Assembly: GCA_937902055.1 (NCBI GenBank)
Contig: CALGUJ010000403.1
Span: 1 to 8,279 of the forward strand
Length of the DNA: 8,279 nt
Source: an uncultured Pelolinea sp.
GTDB taxonomy: Bacteria; Chloroflexota; Anaerolineae; Anaerolineales; Anaerolineaceae
Direction: 5' to 3'
The notes beneath the pieces are model-generated. The model was not told the DNA's origin, did not search any database, and saw nothing but the letters and a program-made list of their open reading frames with translations. The translations under genes and the position numbers were made by a program. Below are positions 6,901 to 8,279 of the stretch, one piece after another (within the stretch, counting starts at the first letter, position 1; each line of letters begins with the position of its first letter).

Positions 6901-6928
6901 TTGACACTTAACCAAGTCATCATATAAT
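6901..6928 (+). promoter_or_regulatory. Consensus sigma70 promoter of the cobalamin-uptake operon
   Basis: TTGACA (6901-6906) and TATAAT (6923-6928) are both perfect consensus hexamers with a 16-base spacer, and AT-rich DNA lies upstream. Transcription should start near 6935, so the whole riboswitch lies in the leader. Such a strong promoter suggests that control happens in the RNA rather than at initiation. Confidence 0.88.
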
Positions 6929-6943
6929 CAAGGCACAACCGAA

Positions 6944-7080
<137 letters not shown>

Positions 7081-7110
7081 CAAGGCTGGTTCCAAATTTC
7101 TTCGAGAGAA

Positions 7111-7119
7111 AGAGGTAGG
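7111..7119 (+). promoter_or_regulatory. Ribosome-binding site fixing the btuF start
   Basis: AGAGGTAGG lies just upstream of the ATG at 7123. This choice matters because the open frame continues upstream to a TTG at 7006 inside the riboswitch. The ATG gives a clean lipoprotein signal peptide and the upstream start does not. Confidence 0.7.
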
Positions 7120-7122
7120 AAC

Positions 7123-8103
7123 ATGCATCAATTCCATAAATTTAAACCCAGTTTATTTTCTTTCATTGCGTTGCTAATGGCTTTCAGCGCTTGCGCGCCA
7201 GCCGCGGTATCCGTCGCCGAACCCGCTGAAGCGCCAGTCGCTGCCGTTAGCGAATTCGCGGCGGTAAAATTCACCGATTCGATCGGGCGCGAGATTGTGA
7301 TCGATGCGCCCCCCGCGCGCATCGTTTCCCTGGCGCCGTCCATTACCGAGTCGCTATATGCCATCGGCGCGGGCGATTTGCTGGTGGGGCGCACCGATTT
7401 TTGCGATTACCCGGAAGAAGCCACAGCGCTGCCATCCGTGGGCGGATTCGACGCTTCCACTATCAGCGTCGAAACGGTGCTGGCTTTGGAGCCCGATTTG
7501 GTGATCGGCGGGAGCATTTACCAAGCTGATTTGGCGCAATCCCTATCAGCAGCCGGCATCCCGGTTTTTATCATGGAACCGCAAAGCGTGGAAGAAATCA
7601 TGATTTCCCTGCAGATGTTGGGAAAGGTCACCAACCATGCCGGCGATGCGGACGCATTGGTCGCAGATATGCAAAACCGCATCGCAGCGGTTGCACAAAC
7701 CGTGGATGCCATCCCGCAGGATGAACGTCCATCCGTGTTTTACGAAGTTTGGGCTGATCCGTATATGACAACCAGCAACCAGACCTACATCGGCGAATTG
7801 ATCGCCATGGCCGGCGGGGTGAATATTTTCGCGGATATCAAAGAGGATTACCCAGCCATCAGCGCCGAGGAGATCATCGCCAAGGATCCGCAAATCATCC
7901 TGGGGCCCAGCAATCACGCCGATCAATTAACCGGCGATGCCATTGCGGGGCGCGAGGGCTGGGGCAACATCACCGCGGTAAAGAAGCAACGTATTTATAT
8001 CGTGGACGGGAATATCATTTCCCGTACCGGACCGCGCGTGGTGGACGCGCTCGAAGCAATAGCCACGGGTCTCTACCCGGATAAATTCGGAGGACAACCA
8101 TAG
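7123..8103 (+). CDS. btuF: BtuF-like cobalamin ABC transporter substrate-binding lipoprotein
   Basis: This 326-residue protein would bind cobalamin outside the membrane and hand it to a BtuC-type permease. A basic start (KFK) and hydrophobic core lead to a lipobox FSAC with C24 as the lipidation site; F rather than L at -3 is mildly unusual. A short Ala/Pro/Glu linker (25-45) precedes a class III periplasmic-binding fold (PF01497). The family marks are PARIVSLAPSITESLYAIGA (64-83), LVGRTDFCDYPEEA (87-100), LEPDLVIGG (122-130), FYEVWADPYMT (206-216) and ITAVKKQRIYIVDG (283-296). Siderophore- or haem-binding relatives share this fold. The assignment to cobalamin rests mainly on the riboswitch upstream. 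It overlaps or abuts the permease gene downstream, as expected for a btuFC operon. Confidence 0.9.
   Translation: MHQFHKFKPSLFSFIALLMAFSACAPAAVSVAEPAEAPVAAVSEFAAVKFTDSIGREIVIDAPPARIVSLAPSITESLYAIGAGDLLVGRTDFCDYPEEATALPSVGGFDASTISVETVLALEPDLVIGGSIYQADLAQSLSAAGIPVFIMEPQSVEEIMISLQMLGKVTNHAGDADALVADMQNRIAAVAQTVDAIPQDERPSVFYEVWADPYMTTSNQTYIGELIAMAGGVNIFADIKEDYPAISAEEIIAKDPQIILGPSNHADQLTGDAIAGREGWGNITAVKKQRIYIVDGNIISRTGPRVVDALEAIATGLYPDKFGGQP
8089..8093 (+). promoter_or_regulatory. Shine-Dalgarno sequence for the permease gene
   Basis: GGAGG sits at the end of btuF. Six bases downstream, in the permease frame, is ATA (8100-8102), which overlaps the btuF stop as ATAG. The first standard start codons are much further away (TTG 8118, ATG 8133). 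Confidence 0.55.
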
Positions 8104-8117
8104 CCGCCGAAACCAGA

Positions 8118-8279
8118 TTGGTTGCCGGCATCATGGCGATTGTTTTGCTGGCAGCCATCGTTATCAGCCTGGGCCTGGGGGCGGTTGACCTGACTATCAG
8201 TGAAACCGTTGCGGCGTTGTTCGACCATGCCCTGAATGCAACCCATCGCGCGATCATTTGGGATTTCCGCCTGCCGCGC
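8118..8279 (+). CDS. btuC: BtuC/FecCD-type ABC transporter permease, N-terminal part
   Basis: Only the first 54 or so codons are inside the window and the frame stays open at the edge. The translation has a first membrane helix rich in Leu, Ile and Ala, then SLGLGAVDLTISETVAALF and, near the edge, IIWDFRLPR. These are the standard N-terminal marks of FecCD permeases (S-x-x-x-GAV and the RLPR motif). The protein would form the membrane channel of the cobalamin importer fed by the preceding lipoprotein. The start is uncertain. TTG at 8118 and ATG at 8133 have no Shine-Dalgarno, while the good GGAGG faces an ATA at 8100. Reading from 8100 would add AAETR before the helix, which also resembles the family. 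Confidence 0.88.
   Translation, partial: MVAGIMAIVLLAAIVISLGLGAVDLTISETVAALFDHALNATHRAIIWDFRLPR

Overview
The window looks like the end of a contig from a heterotrophic, probably anaerobic bacterium with fairly GC-rich genes and AT-rich intergenic gaps. The gene set (NagA paired with a one-domain SIS protein, a RACo-like corrinoid-protein activator, a class II aldolase and cobalamin uptake) would fit an Anaerolineae-type Chloroflexota genome. That placement is an inference from gene content; no taxonomic marker is present. The first 47 bases are not biological: they match an Illumina P5/Read-1 adapter, so the genome starts near base 48.

Layout. After the adapter and a hairpin terminator comes a minus-strand gene for an unrecognised four-helix membrane protein (243-812). 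It diverges from a plus-strand pair: nagA (1011-2186, N-acetylglucosamine-6-phosphate deacetylase) and a SIS-domain sugar-phosphate protein of the UPF0309 type (2208-2954). The pair ends at a strong hairpin terminator that also faces the end of the next gene. Three minus-strand genes follow, read from right to left: a class II fructose/tagatose-bisphosphate aldolase (5816-6763) with its own terminator, a NagD-type HAD phosphatase (4913-5680) and a RACo-like 2Fe-2S/ASKHA protein (3007-4806). Finally, diverging from the aldolase, a consensus promoter drives a cobalamin riboswitch, a BtuF-like lipoprotein (7123-8103) and the start of a BtuC-like permease that runs off the window.

How the parts fit. 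NagA makes glucosamine-6-phosphate (or galactosamine-6-phosphate) and acetate. The SIS protein probably acts on the resulting sugar phosphate. The aldolase would cleave the ketose bisphosphate, and the HAD enzyme may remove phosphate from accumulating intermediates. No NagB deaminase is in the window. The riboswitch ties BtuF/BtuC synthesis to cobalamin supply. The RACo-like protein belongs to a family that reactivates corrinoid proteins, so two separate loci here have a cobalamin theme, although no corrinoid protein or methyltransferase is visible.

Several intergenic regions carry short perfect palindromes at or near the predicted promoter, which are candidate operators. I did not find an entirely new system. 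The items most worth checking are the deacetylase/SIS pair, the isolated corrinoid activator, and the btuC start, whose best ribosome-binding site faces an ATA codon.
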